NCBI GenBank assembly: GCA_049585795.1
Contig: JBAVAQ010000045.1
Coordinates: forward strand, 57,236-121,235
Direction: 5' to 3'
Length of the DNA stretch: 64,000 nt
Source of the DNA: JABDBE01 sp049585795
GTDB taxonomy: Bacteria; Acidobacteriota; Terriglobia; Terriglobales; Acidobacteriaceae
Part shown: positions 18,168-26,617 of the stretch, one piece after another
Numbering within the stretch: position 1 is the stretch's first letter
Layout: each line of letters opens with the position of its first letter
Made by a program: the position numbers and the translations under genes
The notes under the pieces: model-generated
What the model was told of the DNA's origin: nothing
The model's input: the letters and a program-made list of their open reading frames with translations, nothing else
Database searches by the model: none

Positions 18168-18190
18168 TGGTCGTTGGCCGTTGGCCGTGT
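18150..18190. repeat. heptad-periodic tract at the tatD start
   Basis: About five consecutive 7-nt units of the type TTGGTCG (with C/T and G/A variants). The minus-strand ATG of tatD (18165-18167) lies inside it. A related tract with the same unit is upstream of larC. Confidence 0.65.
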
Positions 18191-18192
18191 GG

Positions 18193-18232
18193 GGACGGGT
18201 CTTCGACCCGTCCGTGCCGAGTGCAACTCGGC
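18193..18232. repeat. double-hairpin REP-like element, family B variant
   Basis: Two perfect hairpins in tandem: GGACGGGTC-TTC-GACCCGTCC and GCCGAGT-GCA-ACTCGGC, two bases apart. The architecture is the same as the element embedded in lhr (48191-48230) and its copy at 55941-55980: GGAC-type stem first, then a 7-bp stem with a 3-nt loop. It lies between metG and tatD. Confidence 0.65.
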
Positions 18233-18257
18233 AGATTGCTGCATCAAACCTCTTGCT

Positions 18258-20288
18258 TCACTTCAATCTCGTCCCCACCGGCACGTCTTCCAGAAAGCTC
18301 GCCAGCACTGCCTTCCCGCCCTCTGGCGACGCGGCTACAATCATGCCATTCGACTCCAGTCCACGAAGTTTTCTGGGTGCGAGGTTGGCGACGATTACAA
18401 CTTTTCTTCCGATCAACAACTCAGGGGCATATGATTCCGCGATTCCCGCCACGACCTGTCGAACTTCGGTGCCGAGATCGACTTCCAACCTAAGCAATTT
18501 GTCTGCGCCTTTTACTTTCTCGGCGACTTTGACCTGGCCCACGCGCAACTCGACTTTCGCGAAGTCATCAATGCTGATCTTGCCGTCGGAAACCACCGCG
18601 ACGGGCTTAGCGGCAGGCGCTGCGGCCTGCGTGGCAACGGAAGTCGCAGATGCCGGCGCTGACGCCTCAGGCTGCGCTTCAGTCGCGCTCACTCCGCTTC
18701 GTTGCTGCTCTTCCATTTTCTGCATCCTTTCGATCGCGCTTTTGTCGGCGCGCGGAAATACGGCTTCGACATTGCCCAACTTCGCGCCCAGCTCTAGCTG
18801 TCCCCACTTCAAATCCGACAAGGGAAACTTGCGAATATCGCCCAGCCCGAGCTGCGCCCAGATTTTCGAGGTCGCGTCGGGAATCACGGGATGCACTAGC
18901 GCGGTCACGATGCGCAGGGCTTCGGCGCTCGTGTAAAGAATCGTCGCCAGTCGTGCGCGGCTCTCTTCATCCTGCTTCTCGCCCAGCCCCCAAGGCTCAT
19001 TCTCAACGATATACTTGTCAACCGCAGCGACCAGACCCCATGCAACCTCGAGAGCACGTGAGAACTGATATTGATCAACCAGCGTGCCGTACTCGGCGAT
19101 CGTTCTACGCGCGGCGTCAGCGATGGCGCTATCCCCCGGCTTTTGCGAAATCGCGGCCGATGGATACGGCACCTCGCCGCGAAAGTATCGCGTGATCATG
19201 GTCAGGGTGCGGCTGGCGAGGTTGCCGAGTCCGTTGGCCAGGTCCGCGTTATAGCGCTGGACCAGCGCATCGAAAGAAAAAGATCCGTCTTGCCCGAACA
19301 CAACTTCACGCAGCAGGAAGTAACGCAGCGCGTCCGCACCCAGCACGTCAAGAATGGTCTCGGCGCGCACAATGTTTCCGCGCGACTTCGACATCTTATT
19401 TTCCTCGAACAGCAGCCAACCGTGCGCCATGATGCCTTTGGGCAGCGGAAGTCCCGCCGCCATGAGAAACGCAGGCCAATACACGCAGTGGAAGCGAACG
19501 ATTTCCTTGCCCACCATGTGCAGATCGGCCGGCCAATATTTCTTAAATGCCTCCTGAGCGCCTTCGTGCGACGATCCGTAACCGATGGCGGTGATGTAGT
19601 TCGCCAGCGCGTCGAACCATACATAAATCACCTGCTTGGGATCGTCCGGCACGGGAATGCCCCAGGAAAAAGTCGAGCGGCTGATGGACAGATCGCGCAG
19701 TCCGCTGCGCACGAACGACATTACCTCGTTCCGCCTCGTTTCGGGGCGGATGAAATCCGGTTGCTCGGCGTAGAGTTGCAGCAACTTATCCTGAAACGCA
19801 GAGAGTCTGAAAAAGTAATTCTCTTCCTTGACTGTTTCCGTCGGGCGTCCGCACTCCGGACAAGGCGCGCCCGGTCCAACTGCATCGACATAGAGTTCGT
19901 CGAACACGCAATATTGGCCACTGTAAGTGTCTTTGTAAATGTGGCCATTGTCGCGAATGCGCCGGAAGAGTTCCTGCATGCGCTTGATGTGGCGTTCCTC
20001 GGTGGTGCGGATGAAGTCGTCGTTGGTGATGCCCATCCGCTTCCACAAGGCGCGGAACTGCGCCGAAACTTCGTCAGCGAATTCTTGCGGCGTTTTGCCC
20101 GCGGCCTGCGCAGCGCGCTCAATCTTCTGCCCGTGCTCGTCGGTTCCGGTGAGGAAGTATGTGTCTGCGCCGAGCATGCGTTGCCGGCGTGCGATGGTGT
20201 CGCAGGCAATCGTGGTGTAAGCGTGACCGATGTGGGGCCGCGCATTGACGTAGTAAATCGGAGTCGTAATGTAGAACTTTTTATTCAT
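18258..20288 (-). CDS. metG: methionyl-tRNA synthetase with C-terminal tRNA-binding domain
   Basis: A 676-residue cytoplasmic class I synthetase. HIGH appears in NARPHIGHAYTT at about residue 17 and KMSKS in ENKMSKSRGNIV at about 305. The zinc knuckle carries CPECGRPT. A helical anticodon-binding domain follows. An Ala/Pro-rich linker (about 545-575) leads to the C-terminal EMAP/Trbp111-like OB-fold tRNA-binding domain (ISIDDFAKVELRVGQV, NLAPRKLRGLESNGM). Domain order and length match bacterial MetG dimers. ATG start; the leader is short (about 85 nt to larC upstream). Confidence 0.96.
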   Translation of the reverse strand: MNKKFYITTPIYYVNARPHIGHAYTTIACDTIARRQRMLGADTYFLTGTDEHGQKIERAAQAAGKTPQEFADEVSAQFRALWKRMGITNDDFIRTTEERHIKRMQELFRRIRDNGHIYKDTYSGQYCVFDELYVDAVGPGAPCPECGRPTETVKEENYFFRLSAFQDKLLQLYAEQPDFIRPETRRNEVMSFVRSGLRDLSISRSTFSWGIPVPDDPKQVIYVWFDALANYITAIGYGSSHEGAQEAFKKYWPADLHMVGKEIVRFHCVYWPAFLMAAGLPLPKGIMAHGWLLFEENKMSKSRGNIVRAETILDVLGADALRYFLLREVVFGQDGSFSFDALVQRYNADLANGLGNLASRTLTMITRYFRGEVPYPSAAISQKPGDSAIADAARRTIAEYGTLVDQYQFSRALEVAWGLVAAVDKYIVENEPWGLGEKQDEESRARLATILYTSAEALRIVTALVHPVIPDATSKIWAQLGLGDIRKFPLSDLKWGQLELGAKLGNVEAVFPRADKSAIERMQKMEEQQRSGVSATEAQPEASAPASATSVATQAAAPAAKPVAVVSDGKISIDDFAKVELRVGQVKVAEKVKGADKLLRLEVDLGTEVRQVVAGIAESYAPELLIGRKVVIVANLAPRKLRGLESNGMIVAASPEGGKAVLASFLEDVPVGTRLK

Positions 20289-20373
20289 TTGTGCGCTTCG
20301 GGCAACGGAAAGGAACCGGGATTCTGACGCCTTCCTTTGTGAACTTTCGCGTCCTTTATCCTTGATGACTTTC

Positions 20374-21819
20374 TCAGGGTTGGCGGTTCATATAAAGCTG
20401 CAGAACTTCCTGCATCACGCTTTTCAAAGGCACGTGGCATTCGGTCGCGATGCGACGGCAATCCTCGTACTCGGGAGAATAATTCGTAACCGTGCCATTC
20501 ATGCTGGCGACTTTCACTCGTACATCGCCCCATCGGGTTGCGACCGTCACCCATTCCCTGGCCAGTGCCTGACGCTTCTCCTCGCGCTGTCGCACGCCGA
20601 GAGTCGACGTTTCCATGAAAATCAGATCGGTCAATTTCAAAGCGTCCTCGGTATGACAAAGAACGGTCAGCAGCATGCCGGGACGATTCTTCTTCATTTG
20701 TACCGGCACGCCGAAAGCATCCAGCGCGCCTTCCTCGAGCAAACGGTCCATCACATAGCCGAAGACTTGGGGATTCAGATCGTCGATGTTGGCTTCGAGC
20801 ACCGTGATCGTGTCGCTGGGGATCTCGGCCATAAGCATCGGCTGACCTTCGCCGATGGTAAGCCGGACAACATTGGCGTGCCCGTCAAAGTCGCGAGTCC
20901 CTGCGCCGTAGCCGGTCTTTTCGACTTTCATCCGCGGGAACGACCCGAATCGTTTTGCCAGCGTTTTGACGATAGCAGCGCCCGTCGGCGTCACCAGTTC
21001 GAATTGGATTCCAGACGAATACACTGGCGCATCCTTCAATAACTCGAGCGTCGCCGGTGCCGGCACTGGCAAAGTGCCGTGGGCGCATTTTACCGTTCCT
21101 CCACCAACATTCAACGGCGAACAAACGATTTCGTCGAGTCCCAATGAATCAACGCCCACTGCGGCGCAAACAATATCTACCATGGCATCGACAGCTCCGA
21201 CTTCGTGAAAATGAACCTTCTCGATGCCGGTGTCGTGAATTTTGGCTTCAGCCGTGCCTAGCGCTTGAAAAACAGCAAGCGCCAAGGTCTTTGCGCCATC
21301 CGCTATTGCAGCCTCGCGGATGATGCTGCGAATTTCGTTTAGCCCTCGTCCATGTTCATGGGAATGGCTATGGCTATGCTCATGGTCGTGTCGGTGCGAC
21401 GCCGGTTCCGTTCCGCGATGGGATTCAACCGATGCCGACGCGTTCGTTCGCGAAGGTCTTTGTCCCTGCAATGCGTAATTGTGTTCCAACAAAGCAATCG
21501 GCTCGGGGTCGTGAACTGCGGTGTGTTCATGCTCGTGAATATTCGGATGCGCAAGTTCTTCGTGTCGATGTCCCGAATGCTTTTCCCGCTCCTCCCAATA
21601 AGCCTCGCGCGGCTGATCCTTTTCGCCGTTGGAATAAACGTCTACCTTAGTGGCACTGATGCCGTTGCGCTGAACGCGAGAAACCTCCAGCCGAGCCCCG
21701 ATATTCAACGCCGCGACCGTTTGCTCGAAGAGTTGCGCAGGCACACCGGCATCGACCAGCGCACCCAGAAACATGTCGCCGCTCATGCCGGAAAAACAAT
21801 CGAGATAGGCTATGCGCAT
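20374..21819 (-). CDS. larC: nickel pincer cofactor biosynthesis protein LarC
   Basis: 481 residues. LarC is the CTP-dependent cyclometallase that inserts nickel into the pyridinium-dithiocarboxylate mononucleotide cofactor of lactate racemase-type enzymes. The N-terminus is MRIAYLDCFSGMSGDMFLGA. A long His-rich region (about 75-155) contains HEHEHTAVHD and SHRHDHEHSHSHSHEHG and probably stores or delivers Ni. The C-terminal part has EANIDDLNPQVFGYVMDRL and PGMLLTVLCH. In some lactobacilli larC is split by a programmed frameshift; here it is a single uninterrupted frame. The frame extends upstream through a heptad tract, but the conserved start is at 21819. No larB, larE or larA is in the window. 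Confidence 0.92.
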   Translation of the reverse strand: MRIAYLDCFSGMSGDMFLGALVDAGVPAQLFEQTVAALNIGARLEVSRVQRNGISATKVDVYSNGEKDQPREAYWEEREKHSGHRHEELAHPNIHEHEHTAVHDPEPIALLEHNYALQGQRPSRTNASASVESHRGTEPASHRHDHEHSHSHSHEHGRGLNEIRSIIREAAIADGAKTLALAVFQALGTAEAKIHDTGIEKVHFHEVGAVDAMVDIVCAAVGVDSLGLDEIVCSPLNVGGGTVKCAHGTLPVPAPATLELLKDAPVYSSGIQFELVTPTGAAIVKTLAKRFGSFPRMKVEKTGYGAGTRDFDGHANVVRLTIGEGQPMLMAEIPSDTITVLEANIDDLNPQVFGYVMDRLLEEGALDAFGVPVQMKKNRPGMLLTVLCHTEDALKLTDLIFMETSTLGVRQREEKRQALAREWVTVATRWGDVRVKVASMNGTVTNYSPEYEDCRRIATECHVPLKSVMQEVLQLYMNRQP

Positions 21820-21821
21820 AG

Positions 21822-21905
21822 GATGGGTCGTTGGTCGTTGGTCCTTGGCCAAACCTGCTTCAGTGCCACTAACCACAACCGACGGAGGACCGACGACCAA
21901 TTTTC
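21822..21905. repeat. heptad-periodic tract with inverted arm upstream of larC
   Basis: TTGGTCG-type heptads (about 21828-21850) are followed some 40 bp later by complementary CGACCAA-type sequence (about 21885-21902), so the two can form a long imperfect hairpin. It lies between the divergent larC and argS genes, close to the larC start. Confidence 0.55.
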
Positions 21906-21995
21906 ATCATAGGGAAGCGTGCACTGTGCGTCAAACGGCTGTGCCCCGCGCCCTCTGCTACAATCACTGTTTTCCTTCACCGCTTCGAGGGACTC

Positions 21996-23972
21996 TTGTA
22001 TCGTCATCTGGAACGCCGGCTTGCCCAGCAAATTCGCGAGTTTCTGCATCGCACCTACGATCTCGATTTACCGAAGATTGTGATCGAGCAGCCGCCTCGG
22101 GTCGAGCTTGGCGAGTACGCATTACCGCTTGCTTTTGAGTTGGCCAAGAAGCTGCGCAAGCCCCCGCGGAAGATTGCGGAAGAGATTGTTGCCGGCATTG
22201 GAGCGATTGATGGTTTTGAGAAGCTCGAACTTGCTGGGGCGGGATACATCAACGCCCGCTTGAACCGCGCTGCGTTGGCCTCAGCGCTTGCTGCCGATGA
22301 AAGACCGAAGGCTGAAGTTCCGCCCGGCAAAGTTCTGGTCGAGCACTCCAGCATTAATCCCAACAAGGCCGCGCACATCGGACATCTGCGCAACGCCATC
22401 CTCGGCGATACATTCGTTCGTCTGCTGCATTTTGCCGGCAGGGAAGTGGATGTCCAGAATTACATCGACAACACGGGCGTGCAAGTCGCAGATGTGGTCG
22501 TGGGGTTCTTGAATCTGGAAAAGAAATCGCAGGCCGAAATTGAAGCGCTCACACAGCAGCCGCGTTTCGATTACTCCTGTTGGGATTTATATGCGCAGGT
22601 TTCCCGCTGGTACGAGCAGGGCAAGCAAAACCGTGATGCCCGTCACCAAGTATTACAGGCGCTGGAGGAAGGCGGCAACGAGACCGCGGCAATCGCTGAC
22701 TTGATCTCGATTGCAGTACTGCGCCGCCATCTGGAAACCATGGACCGGCTGGACATCGAGTATGACTTCCTCCCGCGCGAGAGCGAGATCTTGCATCTGC
22801 ACTTCTGGGATGCGGCTTTCACCAAGCTCAAGGATGCAGGCGTTCTTTCCTTCGAGACCGAGGGCAAGAATAAAGGTTGCTGGGTGATGCGGCGCGGAAG
22901 AGCACTCGCAAAAGATGCAGGGAACACAGAGGTTGCGGAAGAAGACCAGAAAGTCATCGTGCGCTCGAATGGCACTGTGGGTTATGTCGGCAAAGACATC
23001 GCTTACCATCTCTGGAAGTTCGGATTGCTAGGGCGAGATTTCGGATATCGCAAGTTTTATCGCTATCCCAATGGGCATGACTGCTGGATCTCGACGATAG
23101 ATGGCGAGCCTGACCATCCGCATTTTGGCGATGTGGCGGAGATTTACAACGTGATCGATGCGCGACAGGCCGAGGCGCAGACCACCGTCGTCGAAGCGTT
23201 GCGCGGACTTGGCTATAACGAGCAGGCTGATCACTACACACACTTTTCTTATGAGATGGTCGCGCTCACGCCGCGTTGTGCGGCCGAACTGGGCTATGAG
23301 TTGTCGGATGAAGACAAGGCCCGTTCCTATATCGAGGTTTCGGGACGCAAAGGTTTCGGGGTAAAGGCCGATGACTTGATTGACACCCTGATCGCTTCGG
23401 CGAAAAAAGAAGTCGATCCGCGCCATCCGCAATTAAGCGACGAAGAACGCATGACGATCGCCGTGCAGATCGCGGTGGGCGCGCTGCGCTATTTCATGTT
23501 GAAGTTCACAAAGTCTTCGGTCATCGCGTTCGATTTTAAAGAGGCGTTGAGTTTTGAGGGCGAGACTGGGCCGTATGCGCAGTATGCCGCGGTGCGCGCC
23601 AGCAATATTTTTCGCAAGGGCGGCCTCGATCCAGACATCTTCGCCGAAGACGTAGCTAGCTATGTCTCTACAGACGAATTCGCCAAGTATTTGAACGGCG
23701 CGGACGGGAACGAAATCTGGGAGCTGTGGCTGGCGTCTTCAAAAACGTCCTACGTGATCGATCAGTGCATCGCAACCACCGAGCCAGCTTATTTGGCCAA
23801 GCATGTATTCCAGCTAGCCCAGCTTTTTAATGCTTTTTATCATCGGCACCCCATTCTCGCAGAACCGGACGAGAGCCGAAAAAGATTTCTATTGGCCACG
23901 GTCGCAGTCGTGCGGCGCGAGTTGACTCGGGCATTGGCCGTGATGGGAATCTCGGTCCCGGCAGCGATGTAA
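21996..23972 (+). CDS. argS: arginyl-tRNA synthetase
   Basis: A 658-residue class I synthetase. The N-terminal Add1 domain includes VELGEYALPLAF. The HIGH-like motif is PNKAAHIGHLRNAILGDT at about residue 125. The KMSK region is degenerate, as in many ArgS: SGRKGFGVKADDLID. The C-terminal DALR anticodon-binding domain includes GPYAQYAAVRASNIF and FNAFYHRHPIL. The start is TTG, supported by GAGGGA 4 nt upstream. Its stop is 11 bp from that of the convergent pepA, leaving no room for a separate terminator. Confidence 0.95.
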   Translation: MYRHLERRLAQQIREFLHRTYDLDLPKIVIEQPPRVELGEYALPLAFELAKKLRKPPRKIAEEIVAGIGAIDGFEKLELAGAGYINARLNRAALASALAADERPKAEVPPGKVLVEHSSINPNKAAHIGHLRNAILGDTFVRLLHFAGREVDVQNYIDNTGVQVADVVVGFLNLEKKSQAEIEALTQQPRFDYSCWDLYAQVSRWYEQGKQNRDARHQVLQALEEGGNETAAIADLISIAVLRRHLETMDRLDIEYDFLPRESEILHLHFWDAAFTKLKDAGVLSFETEGKNKGCWVMRRGRALAKDAGNTEVAEEDQKVIVRSNGTVGYVGKDIAYHLWKFGLLGRDFGYRKFYRYPNGHDCWISTIDGEPDHPHFGDVAEIYNVIDARQAEAQTTVVEALRGLGYNEQADHYTHFSYEMVALTPRCAAELGYELSDEDKARSYIEVSGRKGFGVKADDLIDTLIASAKKEVDPRHPQLSDEERMTIAVQIAVGALRYFMLKFTKSSVIAFDFKEALSFEGETGPYAQYAAVRASNIFRKGGLDPDIFAEDVASYVSTDEFAKYLNGADGNEIWELWLASSKTSYVIDQCIATTEPAYLAKHVFQLAQLFNAFYHRHPILAEPDESRKRFLLATVAVVRRELTRALAVMGISVPAAM

Positions 23973-23983
23973 GACCACGCGAT

Positions 23984-25471
23984 CTAGTTGTTGAACTCTC
24001 TGGCAAACTCCACCAAACTCCGCACTGCAATCCCGGACGGACCCTTGGCGATCCACGGCTTATTTTCTTCCATCCATGCGGTGCCTGCGATGTCGAGGTG
24101 TAGCCACGGAGTATCCTCGGCAAACTCTTTCAGGAACATGGCCGCGTTCACCGCGCCGCCCCATCGACCGCCTGAATTCACGATATCCGCAATGTTGGAC
24201 CGAATATTGTCTTTGTACTCCTCATCAAGAGGAAGCCGCCAGAACTTCTCGCCCGCCTCGTCTGTGGCCCGGTTGAAGCGTTCGTACATTTTTTCGTCGT
24301 TGGCGAAGACTCCGGCGTTGACATAGCCAAGCGCGACTACGACTGCACCGGTCAGTGTGGCGGCGTCGATTAAATGGGTGCAACCGAGCTGACGCGCGTA
24401 GCACAGGCCATCGGCGAGCAACAGCCGGCCTTCGGCATCGGTATTGATAATCTCGATCGACTTGCCCGACATGGCGATCTGTATGTCGCCTGGCTTCTGG
24501 GCTTTGCCCGAGGGCATATTCTCAGCGGCGCAAATAATCGCGGTGACTCGGGTTTTCGGCTTGAGCAACGCGATTGCCCGCATGGCGCCGATCATGGCGG
24601 CAGCGCCGGCCATGTCATATTTCATCTTTTCCATGCCGTCCGCGGGCTTGATGGAGATGCCGCCAGTGTCGAATGTGACGCCTTTCCCGACCAAGCCGAG
24701 CACCGGAGTGCCAGGAGCATCCGTGGGTTCGTAGCGCAACACGATCAGCGCAGGAGGTTCGTCCGAACCTTGCGCCACGCCCCAGAAGGCGCCCATCTTC
24801 AATTCCTTGAGTTTGTCGGCGCCGTAGACTTCGGCCTTCAGGCCGACCTGCTGCGCCATTTTGCGGGCGCGCTCTGCCAGGATGGTTGGCGTCATGCGGT
24901 TGCTGGGCTCGTTCACCAGGTCGCGAGTGAAATTCTGTGACTCACCAATGATGCGGGCTTCATCCATCGCCTTCTGCAGTTTGGCCTGATCTCCGCGCGC
25001 AACCACGGTCACCGCGTCGATCTTCTGATCTTTGCGGTCGCTCTTATAAGTATCGGGATCGAAATTGCCGACGAAAGCTCCTTCGACAACAGCCTTCACC
25101 GCTTCACTGCTCTCCATATTCTCCGGGGCCAGAAAGGCGAAGCTGCGAATCCCCCTTGGCTTAAGGTATCGAGCCGCGGCTCCGGCCAACTTGCGCAATT
25201 CAGAAGCGGTAAAATTCTTAGCCTTGCCGCCGCCCAGCAACAGCAGGCGTTTTGCCTTCAGGTTTGCGGGATGGTGCAGGAGCGTGGTTTCAAACGGCTT
25301 GCCGGTAACTTCGCCGCTGGCCAACACATCCGCCGCGACATCCTTAATGGTGCCATTGCTGGCTTGGACAGCGACTTCGGGTTTATCTTTCGAGCCGTGA
25401 TCGAGAACCACCACGGCCAGGCATTCGGTTTCGACCTCTGCTGGATTGGCAAAAGAAAGGTTCGTCTTCAT
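23984..25471 (-). CDS. pepA: leucyl aminopeptidase (M17)
   Basis: A 495-residue cytosolic dizinc aminopeptidase that releases N-terminal residues from peptides; it may also act as a DNA-binding recombination factor as PepA does in E. coli. The M17 signature NTDAEGRLLLADGL is intact. The metal-binding region VGKGVTFDTGGISIKP and YDMAGAAAMIG are conserved. The mature start MKTNLSFANPAEVE (25471) is supported by family alignment of the N-terminal macro-like domain; the additional upstream frame is non-conserved. Confidence 0.95.
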   Translation of the reverse strand: MKTNLSFANPAEVETECLAVVVLDHGSKDKPEVAVQASNGTIKDVAADVLASGEVTGKPFETTLLHHPANLKAKRLLLLGGGKAKNFTASELRKLAGAAARYLKPRGIRSFAFLAPENMESSEAVKAVVEGAFVGNFDPDTYKSDRKDQKIDAVTVVARGDQAKLQKAMDEARIIGESQNFTRDLVNEPSNRMTPTILAERARKMAQQVGLKAEVYGADKLKELKMGAFWGVAQGSDEPPALIVLRYEPTDAPGTPVLGLVGKGVTFDTGGISIKPADGMEKMKYDMAGAAAMIGAMRAIALLKPKTRVTAIICAAENMPSGKAQKPGDIQIAMSGKSIEIINTDAEGRLLLADGLCYARQLGCTHLIDAATLTGAVVVALGYVNAGVFANDEKMYERFNRATDEAGEKFWRLPLDEEYKDNIRSNIADIVNSGGRWGGAVNAAMFLKEFAEDTPWLHLDIAGTAWMEENKPWIAKGPSGIAVRSLVEFAREFNN

Positions 25472-25626
25472 AGTTTGTGTGATTCCAGTATCGTCGGCGG
25501 CAGGGTAAAAGTGCAAGCGTCCGCAAGCCGGCAAGAATTGTGCACTCGTTCTGCTGGATGTGGGCATCCTATAAAATGGGCAGTTTTTAATTCCGGATGA
25601 ACTCCCGCTCGAAAGGAAAGATGTTT

Positions 25627-26571
25627 ATGAAGAAATTTTTCCTGCTTGAAATACCGATAGTAATTGGCGCTCTCTTGGCTGGTGTGCAACTCGCCGCCGC
25701 TCAGGAAGGCTCCGCGGCGGCCGGGCCCGCCGTGAACATGGTGGTGACGGTCGAAGCTCGTCACGGCTCCAACGTGCCCACCATCACTCGCGACGACGTT
25801 ATGGTGTATCAAGGTCGCGACCGGGACCGAGTGACCGACTGGGTGCCGCTGCAAGGGGAGCATGCGGGGCTCGAATTGTTTATCCTGCTCGACGATTCAT
25901 CGAACATCAGCCTGGGCTCGCAGCTAGAGGATATCCGTCAGTTCATGATCGCGCAGCCGGCGACGACGAAGATCGGCGTTGCCTATATGCAGAACGGCAT
26001 TGCGCAGGTCCTGCAGAATTTGACCAACGATCACGCGTTAGCGGCGAAAGCGTTGCGCCTTCCGCTAGGGACCCCTGGGGCCAACGCGAGTCCATATTTT
26101 TCTCTGGGCGACTTGATTAAGCGCTGGCCGGAAAGCAACCAACGTCGCGAGGTCATCATGGCTACCGACGGCATCGACCGGTACTGGGGCAGTGGCCCGG
26201 ACAATGCCTACGTCGATGCGGTGATCGCCCAGGCTCAGCGCGCGGGGGTTCTCGTTTTTTCCATCTATACCCCAGGCGAGGGCCATTACGGCCACAGCTA
26301 TTGGCGGACGTACTGGGGTCAGAATTACCTTTCCCAGCTTGCCGACGAGACTGGCGCCGAGAGTTATTACCTCATCGGTTCTGCGCCGCCGGTTTCGTTC
26401 ACCCCTTATCTTTCCGACGTAACTCGCAAGCTGAATAATCAATACTTGCTGACTTTTCTCGCCAAGCCGCAAAAAAAGGCTGGAATGGAACGCGTCAAGC
26501 TTCAAACTGAAGTGCCCAATGCAGATCTGGTGAGCGCGGATAGAGTCTACGTCCCAGCCACGCCACAGTAA
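25627..26571 (+). CDS. secreted VWFA-related domain protein
   Basis: About 314 residues with a signal peptide (KKFFLLEIPIVIGALLAGV, cleavage after QLAAA). The protein is of the acidobacterial VWFA-related type: a beta-rich head (VVTVEARHGSNVPTITRDDVMVYQG), then a von Willebrand A-like domain with the MIDAS-type LFILLDDSSNIS and an ATDGID strand. The ATG at 25627 is preceded by GGAAAG at 6 nt; two earlier ATGs are less well placed. Such proteins probably bind proteins or surfaces outside the cell. A hairpin that may terminate transcription separates it from the convergent M13 peptidase gene. Confidence 0.85.
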   Translation: MKKFFLLEIPIVIGALLAGVQLAAAQEGSAAAGPAVNMVVTVEARHGSNVPTITRDDVMVYQGRDRDRVTDWVPLQGEHAGLELFILLDDSSNISLGSQLEDIRQFMIAQPATTKIGVAYMQNGIAQVLQNLTNDHALAAKALRLPLGTPGANASPYFSLGDLIKRWPESNQRREVIMATDGIDRYWGSGPDNAYVDAVIAQAQRAGVLVFSIYTPGEGHYGHSYWRTYWGQNYLSQLADETGAESYYLIGSAPPVSFTPYLSDVTRKLNNQYLLTFLAKPQKKAGMERVKLQTEVPNADLVSADRVYVPATPQ

Positions 26572-26579
26572 ATCAATGA

Positions 26580-26603
26580 GGCCCAGTTCAATTTATTTGG
26601 GCC
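26580..26603. terminator. possible bidirectional terminator hairpin
   Basis: Stem GGCCCA / TGGGCC around a 12-nt AT-rich loop, located between the convergent VWFA-related and M13 peptidase genes. No long T-run follows, so Rho-independent function is uncertain. Confidence 0.4.
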
Positions 26604-26617
26604 GGCTCTCCGCAAGC

